From Xylaria sp. FL1777 (Eukaryota > Ascomycota > Sordariomycetes > Xylariales > Xylariaceae), in contig MU400842.1 of the NCBI GenBank assembly GCA_022578965.1, positions 1-32,749 on the forward strand: 32,749 bases of DNA. The letters are read 5' to 3'. Shown one piece after another: positions 11,501 through 24,752 of this stretch. Numbering within the stretch: position 1 is the stretch's first letter; every line of letters begins with the position of its first letter. The notes below the pieces were generated by a model that ran no database searches, was not told where the DNA came from, and saw nothing but the letters and a program-made list of their open reading frames with translations. The position numbers were made by a program, and so were the translations under genes.

Positions 11501-14500
11501 CTGCTGTGGGACAATGCCAAAATCAGAGGGCTTATGCGGGAATTCTCCCAGGTAACGCTTCCACCCATTACCGAGTTACCGCTTTCATGTCTTCTTGTCA
11601 GCTGCGACCTATCCAAAGTGTTGGACATGTACTATAACGAGGGAGAACGGGAAACCCCCCCTGCAGACGTATATTTAACATTAGAGCAACGGTGTGCGGC
11701 GGTAAATTTCGCGCACAACGCACTAGAAATATTAAAGAAGCACAACCGGGCGAATGACTTGAATGACCAGTATGGGAAGCCACTAAGGAGCTACGAATCT
11801 TGGGCGAGGTCCAGAGAGTTCGCAGAACAATCCTTACCGGGCTGGATATTTGAGTCTATGGGCGCAGACATAACAGAGGGTAGAAGCTGGAATGCAATAA
11901 GACAGATGGTTAAAGAACCACGTGAGCTGATGCGATTACGATCAAATGGCTATCTCAACCAGTTACTCCTTCTTGCCATCCGCCAGTGCGACCAGGAAGT
12001 TGCCATGAAACTCCTTAACAATGGCGCCGACTGCGACTACATTAACCAGGACGATCCGTACAAGCCTTCAATCCTTCATATAGCAGCTGGTCTAGGAGAC
12101 GCTGACCTAGTCAGAGAGCTCGTCTACTACGGGTGTCGAATGTCTATCACCGATGCCTTCGGCATGCGGCCCATCCACTGGGCTGCCGAGCGCGGTCACC
12201 ATACCATTGTCAATCTCCTAATCTCACCATCACTGGATCGTGACGCAAAACTTGGTCAGACTCCCCTCTTCATGGCCTGCAAGAGCATTTCGCAACCCAC
12301 AGTCCTGGCCCTCCTGAGATTTGGCTCTAGTATTAATATTCCGGACAATCAGAAGCGAACACCTCTCCATGCTGCTTCCGCCACCGGATCCACCAACATG
12401 GTTCGGCTCCTGTTATCTCAGGGCGCAAATGCGAAGGCCCGAGACGAGAAGGATATCACGCCTCTCCATCTTGCTGCGTTTGGGGGTTGGACAGGGGTAG
12501 TCGATGAGCTCTTGTCAGCGGGCGTCTTGACCGATGCCCTCACCGCAGCACAGCAGACACCGCTGCATTTTGCGAGTGAATCCCCTAACCCTTCTTTAGC
12601 AGTGGTCTTGGCCCTTCTACAACGACAGTCCAACCCCCGCGCCATGGATTTAGAAGGTGTGACGCCACTTCACATTGCAGTGCGAAAAGGTTCTGTGGCC
12701 ATGGTTGCGCTTTTCCTAAAATCCATACCCTATCTACACGACATAAAGAAGTTATTAGCACTCGCAGGAAGTAATGAAGAAATCACGCAGATGCTACAGA
12801 AGCGTCAGCAGCATCCCCCTTATAGACTCCAGTCACCGGTTAAGCACACACAGCTTCCGTATCAAGGGAACAGGTTAGTCAACGTCGTCTTTGTGCACGG
12901 CTACTTCCACTCCCCCGAAACTACGTGGTCCGATGGGTCCTTCCAATTCACCTGGCCAGAAAAATACCTACCTATAAGTGAAGCTCGTGCTCGCGTCTTT
13001 TTTTGGGACCGCTTGCTCGAGCTGACGGACTTCTCGAGCTTGGAAAACGTCTACGAACTCGGCAAGCGCCTCTTGGACTACGTCGTCCTTAATGTATACT
13101 CTAATGGAGTTACTTCACATTCAGGGTCGGGATCATGGGCAGAGCCATTGGTCTTTGTTAGCCATAGCCTGGGCGGCCTCGTGGTCAAAGCTGCCATTGC
13201 CGAAGCAACGCATAGCCCCCTGCTCGCCAACACCAAAGGCATTGCATTTCTGGGAACGCCACATATGGGATTAGATCCACATTCTATGAACGAGGCCGTG
13301 GGTAAAATTGTCCAAAGGGCGGTAAATAACCGTCTCGACCCCGGACAGGGCGCTTTGTCCTCCTACCAGAGGGGCGCAAGACGAAATAGAACGGGGAAAG
13401 ATCTCGATGATTACAGCAAGCTTGAGTTAAAGTTCATAGAGACATGTCGGGATCGGCATATCAAAGTCCTCACTTTTGCGGAGGAGGCTAGCCAGGTGAG
13501 ACTCCCAACCCCGTCATATTTCATATTCTTCGAAGGCCTTTGAAGCTGAATAACTACAAATTAATTAGCTTGTGTCCTTGGATTGCGCTTTCTACCCCCC
13601 TTCATTCGCCCCAAATATCACGGTAAAGAAGAAACACGAAAATCTCGGTACAGTTGACGATACTCACGACATTGTTTACGGGGAGATTTTGCGGTTCCTT
13701 CTGACTGTCCTCGCTGAAAGGAGCCGGCCTAGGAGCGGGATTGAAAGTAAGAGATAAGACTAGTCCTTGCAGATGATTCTACTACGCTAAAACGCTAATA
13801 TCTGTAGATTTACCGGTACTCGAGAGCCAAACATATGTTCCCGATGTACCATTTCCCCCTCAATCGCCATCACGTCAGCTACAGGTTGTGCCTTTAAGCG
13901 GAAATGCGATGATCCACAGACCACAAGAGAGTTGGCAATCCTTCTTTGAAGAGATTCAAGATGTCTCTATAGTTCCTAAACGAAGCCCAGCAACCTATGT
14001 CCCAGACATTTCGAAAACAGTTAACTCATGGTTGCTGAAGCACCTTGAGCAAGATTCGAACGTAGATGCTGGGGAACCTAGGGCGCTAAAGGAATGGCGT
14101 TACGAACCCGAGAACCGGGGACTTTGGGTTCTAGGTAATGCTGGCACTGGGAAGACTGTTTTGATGGCCCAGATATTCAACCAGCTAAGGAAGTCTTCTC
14201 GGCGCTATCAGACTGTTGCAGCCTTCTTCTTCAGTGGCCGCTTGCCCGGCCAAAGAACCGCTGTTGATATGCTTCGCTCTATCCTGCTACAGATCTTGCG
14301 TGCTAGAGAAGATTTGGTTGACATCGTTCGATATGAAAGTGAATATCGCAATGTTCTCGTAGACCTATCTTTACCATGGCCAATACTGATCTCCATATAT
14401 CACAAAACTATACGGATTGCTTTAGACCTCGCTTCGGATAGTGAGTTCATTTTCTTACTCGACGCCCCGGACGAATGCGATTCCTCAGATGGCGAAGGCT

Positions 14501-16482
14501 CAAGTTCCAGTGCTGAGGTGTGCTTGTTTATACAAGACTGCTTGAACCACAAAAGCATCAAGGTCTGCTTTGCAAGCCGGCCACAAAACGAATTCTTTAT
14601 GGAGTTCGACGACCGTGTCCCTAGACTGCGCATAGAGGACTTCAACCGCAACGATATAACTCAGTACGTCGAGAGGCGCCTAGCTGAAACAGGAGGATCC
14701 AGAGGGAAGATATCAAAGACATCAGAAGCACTCGGCATGGACGTAATCCAGCGTTCACAGGGTGTTATGCTCTGGGTCACGCTTACGGTGGAGAGCCTCG
14801 TCCAGGGCTTAAAAAATGGCGACACGGACGAGCAACTAAACCGCCGGACTCAAGGCACACCGATAGTCCTTGAGGAGCTATACAGGAAAATGTTGGACGA
14901 GATCCCTCTGGAGTATAGACATGAGGCAGCTAGGACTCATCGTATAGTGACGATTGCACCATTCCCTCTGGATATTGAGGTTCTATCCTTAGCTATTGAC
15001 GATTATCAGGTCAGCGACGAGGGCAAAACCACCCGGGGAAGCTTTCGAAGTAACCTCCGAGCTATTGACACCAGCATTGGGTTTTGTGAGCTGGGGAGAG
15101 GGGACGGGGTGGAAAGTGAAGAGCAGAAAATCAGGGCAACAATGCGCGTTAACAGTCGCTGCGGTGGGCTGCTGTCGGTCCGTGATAACAATGACATTCG
15201 ATTCATCCACGAGTCGGCAAGGGCATTCATAACCCAGCTATATGAGTTTGAGGGGTTACCGGAAGGTTCCACTGATACCGACTTCGATCCACCAGTTAAC
15301 CTGCTGAGCGCCTGTATCATACACATAAAGCAAAGCATTGGTAAAGTATCGCTGGAGACGGCCAATAAGGATGAAAGGCTTACGCATCTTATTTCACAAG
15401 CCTTCGCCGCCGCTGCACTGGCCGACACCAATCACAAAGCCAAGAGATCCTACCTCCAGCTCTTCGACGAGCTAGCTGATGTGTGCTGGCGAATTCAACA
15501 TCTACAGCCGGTACAAAGCACGAGCTCGGACCAACAGACTATGGTACCAGGACTGAACCGTATTCAAGACATCCCCAGGGATCTCTACGCCACCCTGCTT
15601 GCCATCCGGGGTGGCATGTGGTCGTACCTCTGTGATACGGTTGATGAACGAATCCTGACCCTCGGAGACACTTCTCGTATATCTCTACTCACCCACCTCA
15701 TTAACCCTAAGGATCTGGACAGCCTACCCTGGGCAGCATACACAATCCAGCCCGGGGTTTCGCGCGAGCTCCCACCCGAGGACGTAGTCCAAACCTTCTT
15801 CACGGCGGACAGTACATCACCAACGGCTTGGGCAAGAGTGACAGGGAGACGAAACGCTTGGGGTGAGGTCCTTGAGGCCGGGTACCACGTCTTTGCGCGC
15901 GATGAAGTGCCTTGCAACCCAGGGCCAGCGCAAACATACGAGAATGGTTACCGATGGGTGAAAATCATGGGCATCTTCCTTACAGAAGGTGCCGATGTAG
16001 ACGCCATATTCACAAAAGTACCCTTTAAGCCCCGCGCCGACTCTGCTCCTCCTCTCGGTGGTAGTTATGTAGAACCGGCACGTGTAACAAGTACAACTAC
16101 GACTCAGCCGACGAGAGTCAGGACGCTCGAGCCAAGGCAAACCCTACAGGATGTTATGTGGCCACAGCGGGACTACGCCGTCGAGTACAAGAGGTATCTT
16201 AATACCATCAATGATACTAGCAAGACAAGCTACGTCTCGTCCCCTGAGCCCCCTGCCTCGCCTGGGCGCAGGTTCTCCGGTATGAAGCGGCCACTGCTCT
16301 CGAAGATCCTCCGATCTGGAAGCAGGCTTGGGAACAAAGCAACTAGAACTAGAACTGAAGAGACTCTCTTAGACAAAACGGTGGCTCTTGAACCGCCGGC
16401 GCGAATAAACTCGGGCGACACGACCGGTAGCGGGCGAGCAGGGAACAGCATATTAGACGTAAGAAATGAACCATCAAACTGA
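8506..16482 (+). CDS. Tandem double NLR: hydrolase-NACHT-ankyrin-hydrolase-NACHT
   Basis: Proposed exons are 8506-8648, 8713-8986, 9051-9377, 9433-9667, 9732-13495, 13569-13746 and 13808-16482. All introns are GT-AG, 55-73 bases, and the total is 2,531 codons. Hydrolase 1 (about residues 48-310) has VVFVHSLG, the elbow AHSLGG (Ser131) and GTPHR. NACHT 1 has Walker A GFGGSGKST (430-438) and Walker B LVIDGLQ (Asp585). About eight ankyrin repeats follow (1065-1327, with TPLHAA and TPLHLAA words). Hydrolase 2 (about 1373-1640) has VVFVHGY, SHSLGG (Ser1472) and GTPHMG. NACHT 2 has GNAGTGKT (1750-1757) and LLDAPDECD (Asp1859), then a winged-helix-like region and a basic, Ser/Pro-rich tail. NACHT 1, the ankyrins and hydrolase 2 share one unbroken exon, so the fusion is in the DNA. 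In fungi such proteins are NLR/STAND receptors with SesB-like effectors, and this role is inferred. ATG 8506 is the first in frame. A second start at 12791, giving two genes, is the alternative. The exon 3-4 junction is the weakest part. Confidence 0.75.
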
Positions 16483-17294
16483 AACGCCTTCGTTCAGGAT
16501 GGACAAGAGATCGTGACCATCCTGGCACCTGGAGAATTACAACCCATACGACTGCTGCAGCTGCCAAGTACGCAGGAGGCTGATCTAGCTACAGGTTACG
16601 AATAGACTGTTCACACCTATTTGGCGATATTAATTTGAAGAGTATCCTTATTAGAAGAGAACCCTCTTAGCCTTGTGTAGAGCAACTATATCCCAATTCT
16701 GGGGCCGTGTTCGATTCATCGAGATGAAGTCCTCAGCTACCCACTGTACCAGTGTCTTGGCGTATTCCTACCTTAGTAACACATAAATATAAAGAAAACA
16801 GGCGATTATTAGGGCGTTAACTAGCATGCTGAGCACCTATAACTGTCAGCGCATCTAGGTAACTAGGGGAGTAAAGCATAGCGGGCCGCAGCGGGCCGAA
16901 AAACGCTAACCGCTTACTTGACCGAAGTGGCTAGGTAGGATGTATGTAGGTACTCAGCTCAACTTAACAAGCGTTCTTTGTAGTAGCAAGTCATAATTAT
17001 ACTTATACATGATCATAAGTCTTTATAGCCTTGATAGTTTGCATACCAACCGCCTTATTTCATGTACCTTTGTATTCAGAATGCGTTTTTTCACGACAGA
17101 TAGCCGGAGTTTCTACTTTTCAACTTACATCGAGGGATACAGTCTAGATACCAGTGGCAAACATATTTCATTGCAGATCTACGAAGTACACATTACCTAT
17201 TCTAGTTCTAGATCCCATCCCGCTCCAGCATAACCGCATAGCATAAGTCATAACTTAATAACAACGCACTAACCTAAACCAGGAGAGCAAAAAT
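16483..17294. other. Convergent intergenic region
   Basis: Spacer between the 3' ends of the plus-strand double NLR and the minus-strand glycosyltransferase. It contains a direct repeat of GCGGGCCG (16881-16888 and 16891-16898) and a TAGGTAGG-rich patch near 16930-16955. I see no supported gene. An open stretch at 17009-17233 has no protein-like character. Confidence 0.5.
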
Positions 17295-19969
17295 TCAAGC
17301 TACCTGCCCAACATCAACCTGCCACGCAGGCCGGTCCGGATCTTGCAATCTCGCCAACTCCAGTAATAACCGATACATATAAATGACTATATCAACTTCG
17401 CGAAAGGCCCGGGAGAACCAGCGTTGGCCGCGCTCCGCGATCTCTTTCGCCCGTCTTTGCCCGCTTTCCGTGGACGTCAGGTAGAACACCAGCTCGGGAA
17501 GCTCCTCCATGCTCTGGCTGACCGGTATGTAGTGGACCCATGGCAGGAGGCGCTCGTCGTGCCACTCCCGGATGATGGTCTGCTTCAGTGGCAGCGACTT
17601 GGACGCGAGGAGCTTGTAGTACCGGCCGCTGATCCCGTTCCCGTCGAGATCGAACACCAACCGCGAACGAAAGGGGCGATCCCCGCTCGCCCACGGCTTG
17701 CTCGTGAAGTACTGGCGTTGCTCCTTGCAGGCTTTCGCATCACACTGCAACACGTTGGCGAACGCGACGTCATATAGCCGGCCGTTGAGGAAGGACGATG
17801 CCACTCGGCGGATGACGCCGTCTTTCTCTCGCAGGTACGAGAATGTCCGGCGCTTCAGGTTCTGCGCCAGCTCGACGAACCGCTGTCGGTGCAATCTTTG
17901 CCACTGTGCCGCGCGGGCGTGGCCGCCCGTTGTAGACCCGGCCCAGTACAAGTTGTTCTGTTTCTCGTCCCAGTCGACGTCGTGTTCCCCGTGGTATCTA
18001 AACCGATCCTCTTCTACGTACGCCGTGCTCGGATACAATATGTCGCCCATCATCGAAGGCGCACCGTTGGACAGTACAGGTACTAAGCCTTCTGTCAAGC
18101 GTAGAGATTCCGGAGCCGCAAGAAGTCCATGGGTCTCGCTGTACTCGGTATGCTCGCATACGTCCATAGCTGATTTGCGGTCCGTAACAAAGGGCAAGCC
18201 GTAGGTTTCTATCAGGGGTTTTTGCCCGAGGTTCCTTGTTTTCGTCTTAAATGAGCAGAACTTTGCTAAGGCTTCCCATGCACGCCGACCGCCCCAGTTC
18301 GTTATAATGGGCTTGGTTGCCTGTTGTAATGATGGAGGAACTATGACGGTCGGTTCGTCCAGATGATTGAGGAGGAATTTCATATCGAATTTGACGGGGA
18401 TATTCTCGGTGATCCGATCAAAGAATTGAGCGTTATTTCTATCGTTTTCGCGCCCGTGGTGGCTGCACTGGGTTTTGGCTGGCTGGCCAGACATTGCGCA
18501 GCTCCACAGTTCATGGTCCGGTTCATCATAAGCTTGGGACATGATCTCTAGAACCTCTTGCCCGCTCAGTTTGAGGAAAGGGGCAATGCCCTCAGATATC
18601 ATGTCAAATTCATCGATGATTGGAGACTGGTGTAGTTGTGCGAACTCGTACCAATCTGCAAACCCGTGTGGCGGGTCAAAGCCATACCGACGCTGATATT
18701 CGGCATACGCAGCCGAATAAGTATTCGTTTGGTTTCCAAGGAGAGCCTCGAAATTGGCATTTGCCTCACGAATTAAGATCTCAACAGGATGCTTCTCAAT
18801 GTGAACTAACGCCGATGACTTTGCAAGTTGGATAGCTGCTAGATTGGATAGATAGGGAAACAGAGGCACAGAGGCGAGAGCCCAGAGTGTCAATCTCGAT
18901 TTGGCTTGCTTTGGTAGCAGGTATACAACCTGACCAAGAGAAATCAAGGAGACTATTACGGTCAGCAAGGCACGCATGTCTGTTTGTTGGGTAAAAGGGT
19001 TGCGAGTCGCCAGGAGGCTGAAAGTGCCCGCCACAGCTGCGACCAGCCATGAGCAATTCCGCGCCTAGCAACCTATCAGTATCATATCCGACACATAGGG
19101 GTGATACATACCAATTGTGACGTGAAATACCACATGAGCGCCTTACTCGAACCGAGGGTTAACGTCTCCAAAGCATCGGTGCTAGGGAAGCCTATCGCAT
19201 ATGATTCTCCACCAAGGACGATGATTAGTAGGACTACTACACGTAGTGAAAGAGGCCGGGCTGCAGCCTCTATATCAACGCTCCGAAGCCACTGAGAGCG
19301 CTGGCCGGTGTGAGGTGTAAGTAGAGTATACGCCACAAAGAGAGCAATTACAGGAGCCGCTGATATCGCGTATGCAGTCGGATCCCATTCTGACAAAGCA
19401 ATGACGGCGAATATGGCAGCCAGAATAGCGCCGACGGTATTATGCGTTATTAGAGGGAAGAACGACATATGGCATCCCGCAGGAGGATAGAGCCCTAGTG
19501 CCAAAAACCTATGGCCGATGCTAAGAAGTGGCACTAATGCTGGCTTCTTGGCATTAGAGGCTATCTGCAGCGCGCGTTATAATATTGTAAGTTGATCACT
19601 TACAAATAAGACAACAATCCCTCTTTCCGCTCTAAAAACACTACAGATAGCAATGCTTAAAGCTACTATCCATAGCGAGAACGAAGAGGTATTTTTATTT
19701 CCACTCGATTCTGAGAGGTTGTTGACCGACGGCAGGAGGGTTTCTACGTGCTTATTGACATCTCGACGTCGCTTCGCTAGTTTGAACAATGCTGGTAGCA
19801 AGATCCAGCACAGGAGCTCTGAGGTCAACTCAGATTGCTTGGGTGAAGACGATGCTGCCGCGCCAAACAATAGAGCAGCCCCAGCTGACCAAGTAATATG
19901 GTCGATGAAATTCCATGATAAGGCGGTGCCCCGCAGCTCAATAGGTTCTGGTGCTATTCCTCGCGACAT
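17295..19969 (-). CDS. GT90/CAP10-like membrane glycosyltransferase
   Basis: Exons on the minus strand are 19969-19604, 19564-19112 and 19064-17295 (862 codons plus stop), with introns of 39 and 47 bases, both phase 0, with donors GTAAGT and GTATGT. The first 320 or so residues hold several hydrophobic membrane spans, for example around LLCWILLPALF, FAVIALSEW and LLTVIVSLISLGQVVYLL. A luminal-type catalytic domain follows, with NWGGRRAWEAL, LYPSTAYVEEDRF, LYWAGSTTGG and the late LVFDLDGNGISGRYYKLLAS that resembles the donor-binding part of the CAP10 (GT90) fold. The family includes fungal xylosyltransferases of the secretory pathway that act on polysaccharide or glycolipid. The exact acceptor cannot be read from the sequence. 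The length agrees with fungal multi-span CAP10-like proteins of about 850-900 residues. ATG 19969 is chosen because the frame upstream loses protein-like character. It converges with the double NLR gene. Confidence 0.9.
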
Positions 19970-21721
19970 GCCGAGTGAAGACGATCTGAAATAGCGAACT
20001 GTGTGGGTTTTGTCGTAGGTGTTGCATCTTTGAAGAAGCGTCCAGCGCAGGGCAGTTTCACGACTTTTATGCCTTGATAAATGAACCAAAAAAAGTAAAA
20101 AAAAAAAAGTCAAATGATAGGCATCAGCCTTAATAAAGTAGTCTTCACGGCCGGCTAGGCCGCCACACTCAAAACAAGTCCGTCAGCCAATTGAGCCCGT
20201 TAGGTAATTGGCTGAAACTTCCTGAATCCTGTTTTGCTGATCCTTCATCTCCATTAGAGTCCGGCGATAAGCCAAGCCACGCTAAGTCTTACTCCCCGTG
20301 CGCCAGCAATAGGGCTCATACGATCGATAAAGTTCAATATCAGCAGAGTGAAGAAGGACATGTTCGAGCCAAACGAGACGCAGCCTGTAGTTTGCCATAT
20401 TCTGAGATAGCTACTTGTGTAAGCTGTGGGATGACAATGGAGACGCAGTGACTAGATGAATGCCTCTGTTCACCAACATCCTACTCCCCACCATATACGA
20501 AGTTCGGCGCCACTTACAGGGCGTCTCGTCAGGTTTAGCCACGTTAGCGTCTATTGATTTTTCGCAGTCATACTAAGATGCCATCTCAAGCTCAGCCGTC
20601 AAACGCTAATCTTGGCCCGCAGCTCTCTTGCAGCAATATTGGATTTAGCTTTTACTCACATTGGCTGAGAGTTCAATTTCGAATTTAAAAGGGTGCTTGC
20701 GCAATTCCGGCTAGGGTTGGTCTGCTCGAGAAGTTCATCGCAAAAGATGAGCACCTACTAGGTTTGGGTATCTGCTGCTTTTGGTTCACGAATTTTATCT
20801 TATGAGTGGAAATTAAACTACAACTCTATTGTGCAACCTTCCTTCGATGCGCCATTCTTATCCGTGGCGCAAAGAGCCACCCGTGTCAACCGTGGTTCAC
20901 ATTGCATCGGTACTCGTCAATCCATGTTGTGGAAGTTATCTATTCAACTATGTGCTATTGTCCAGTGTAATCGAATTTCTACGGAAGCACTCAGTGCAGC
21001 GAATTTTAGGGTAGCTAATGGTTTTAGTAGACCAACACCTTAGAGCTAACATTTGGCATTTTCGCTATGGCGTTATTCCTAGCCTTTGCTTGAGGTACCG
21101 CGTCGAGTTTCTAGAGGTATACCAGCATATGCGTAAGTTGGCGATCGAGTCCTGTTGAGTCGCATGGCGCGGTAGGTAGACAGAAGTGAAATCGAGTCAA
21201 CGACATAGTTTAGACCGATGCGTCATACCTATGAGACCTTGTGTCGATATACATGGTAAACTAACATCTTCTTGATTATATTCATTATAATAACTGACTA
21301 TATATTGAAGTTGGTTGTAGATGTAGTGATCGAATGATTATCACGGGGGGCAACTTTATACATCATCGAGGGTATGACTCTTAAAGGGGAAAGCATATGA
21401 TCGTAAGCAGCGAGAATTATAGCTACACAATATTGCACCTAGCAATTTATGTCAATGAAGTCAAAAATACGGTTCTTTAATCACATCTCTATCATTGAAC
21501 ACAGGGGCAGTTTTGAGGCGCGAGAGGTGCAACTGGGAACGTGACTATAGTAAGTCCTCGACCATAGCTATACATATAGACTTAGAATTTGAATCTTACG
21601 CCTGGGGGTTTCCGAGAGGTCAACGGACACGTGACACCTCAAAATACTATGGTAATTCGAATATATTCTATAATCTCTAGTCTAAACCCTTGTAATACTT
21701 TCTATTGTTTCATGAGATTCT
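19970..21721. other. Intergenic, promoter side of the GT90 gene
   Basis: No supported gene in about 1.75 kb. Just upstream of the GT90 start is an A-rich run at 20088-20108, a T tract when read on the minus strand. Such tracts are common in fungal promoters. Several 60-90-codon open stretches at 20191-20451, 20829-21043 and 21495-21680 lack protein-like composition and any recognisable motif. Confidence 0.45.
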
Positions 21722-23047
<1,326 letters not shown>

Positions 23048-23103
23048 CTATGATTGACTGTACTGACTGCCTAGCTGTGAGAACACGGGGGTTCGGGCAC
23101 TCG

Positions 23104-23112
23104 CTTTATATA
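23104..23112 (-). promoter_or_regulatory. TATA-like box of the old yellow enzyme gene
   Basis: Read on the minus strand the sequence is TATATAAAG, about 125 bases before the ATG at 22981. The match to a TATA consensus and the spacing suit a fungal core promoter; there is no transcript evidence. Confidence 0.5.
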
Positions 23113-24752
23113 GTAGCTCATCTTTGACGATTGCCTCGTTTGTATGAGATTTTTCCTTTTCGGCTATTAATTGAACCTCGGATTCATAATCGTGGACATC
23201 ACTAATAGCTTGGGTTGCAATCTACTACATACGCTTCTAGAATTCTTCATCAACTTTATGAATCGCGTGGTTTACTAATCCGTTCGGGGAATTAGCAAGG
23301 CCAAGAAATTTTACCGAGGTTTTGCTACCGATGCTACCGTCCACTATTCAGTGTCATGCAGCCCCAAGAGAGAGATGTGTTCCGAGTATAGCTAAAGATA
23401 GATGTTTTCTCCAGTATAATAGAGCGTGGAAAACTTACACCGGAGGCAACTCATTGAAACAAGGCAGAATGACGTATGGAAGCACACAATAAGTCTAGGA
23501 CCCCTGAATATGTCAAACTAACGGCACCCATGGCGCATTTGGCTTTAACCAAATTATGAACTCTACATTCTATGCGTATAGAGCTAAACTTGATCAACGT
23601 TGTGGTGACCTGCCAAATAGTTTTGATATGACTGGGAATTCAACGATTGCCAGCAGTACTGGGAGTCCCCCAAATTGAAATTCGATGGGATTCAAATCTG
23701 CATTCAGACTCTGGATATGGGTTCTGACTCCGACCGTCTGAGGGCCGGAGTGAAAGGAGTTCTGCATGCTCTTGGTGCCTAACCTCCCATGCTACAGTGC
23801 CAGGGGGGAGGGGGAAATGTTGTCCCGCCGACGTCGGAGTTCAAGGACTAGAATTTTCAGCTTTTGTGATATTTACTGTACGCAAAACTTGGTTAATTCT
23901 TCCAGCCTATGTACTGAAAGCTTCGCGAATCGTTTTATCTCTAAACGCTGTTTAATATATCTAGGTGCTCAGTATATAAGGAAGTGAGAAGCTATGCATA
24001 AGCTGTCTAACGTGATAACCCGCCTTGGTATAGTAGATGTTCTTAAAAGGCTCCTTTAAGGGCAGTTTCGGCTATAAGTAGAATAGTTTAAATACTTCCG
24101 ATAAGATCGATGCATCCAATAAAGTATCGTATTTAAAAGTACATTTTAATAAGTAAAATATGCGAACAAGCAAAGTAGCTCTACCGACATAGCTGTACCA
24201 ATTTATTACCTATCAATGTTAGTAGGAATAATGTAGATCTAATTGAAGTAACTAGCGATCCCACATGGAGTCGAGACTGCGCTTAAGGGATATAGATACG
24301 CCAGTAAAGCTCAATGCTTAAATATACGGGCCTGCCAAGCTTTGGAATTATCAAAACATACGGCTGAATGTAAACCCGTAAGCCTCCTCTAATAGCTAAG
24401 GAGTGAACTCTGGGATCAGATACCAAGACCGGTACAGGTATTCTGAATCACCCTATCCGCTGTTGGTAGACGTGTAACGAAGATATTATCAGTATTAACA
24501 TTTAGCCTATTAGATATCTACGAGGGCAGTATCCCACATCAATCATGAGTTGCGTATACGAGGTGTAGAAACTAATGGCACTTGCTTCTCACTTTTTGGA
24601 GTCTCCGAAGTCAAAAAGGGTTATTTCAATCTTTCCAAGTTCGTCTATTCAAGGTATAATGCGCCCATTTTTCCTCCATCTTCATGCAACTAGCCCTATA
24701 CCTATTTATATTATGCTAATCATTCGTGATATAAGTCATACTCGATCGTCGT
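23113..24752. other. Intergenic, no gene seen
   Basis: About 1.6 kb between the old yellow enzyme promoter and the 3' end of the second NLR gene. Composition drops toward AT after about 23930 without reaching the extreme of the RIP blocks. I found no tRNA-like, coding-like or repeat structure. The short open stretches at 23766-23987 and 24575-24775 look random. Confidence 0.45.

Noticed and set aside
16700..16725. tRNA T-loop-like GTTCGATTC
   Set aside because: No matching acceptor stem, D-arm or anticodon arm could be folded around it.
17009..17233. Possible small gene between the double NLR and the GT90 gene
   Set aside because: No domain, no protein-like composition and no splice or promoter support.
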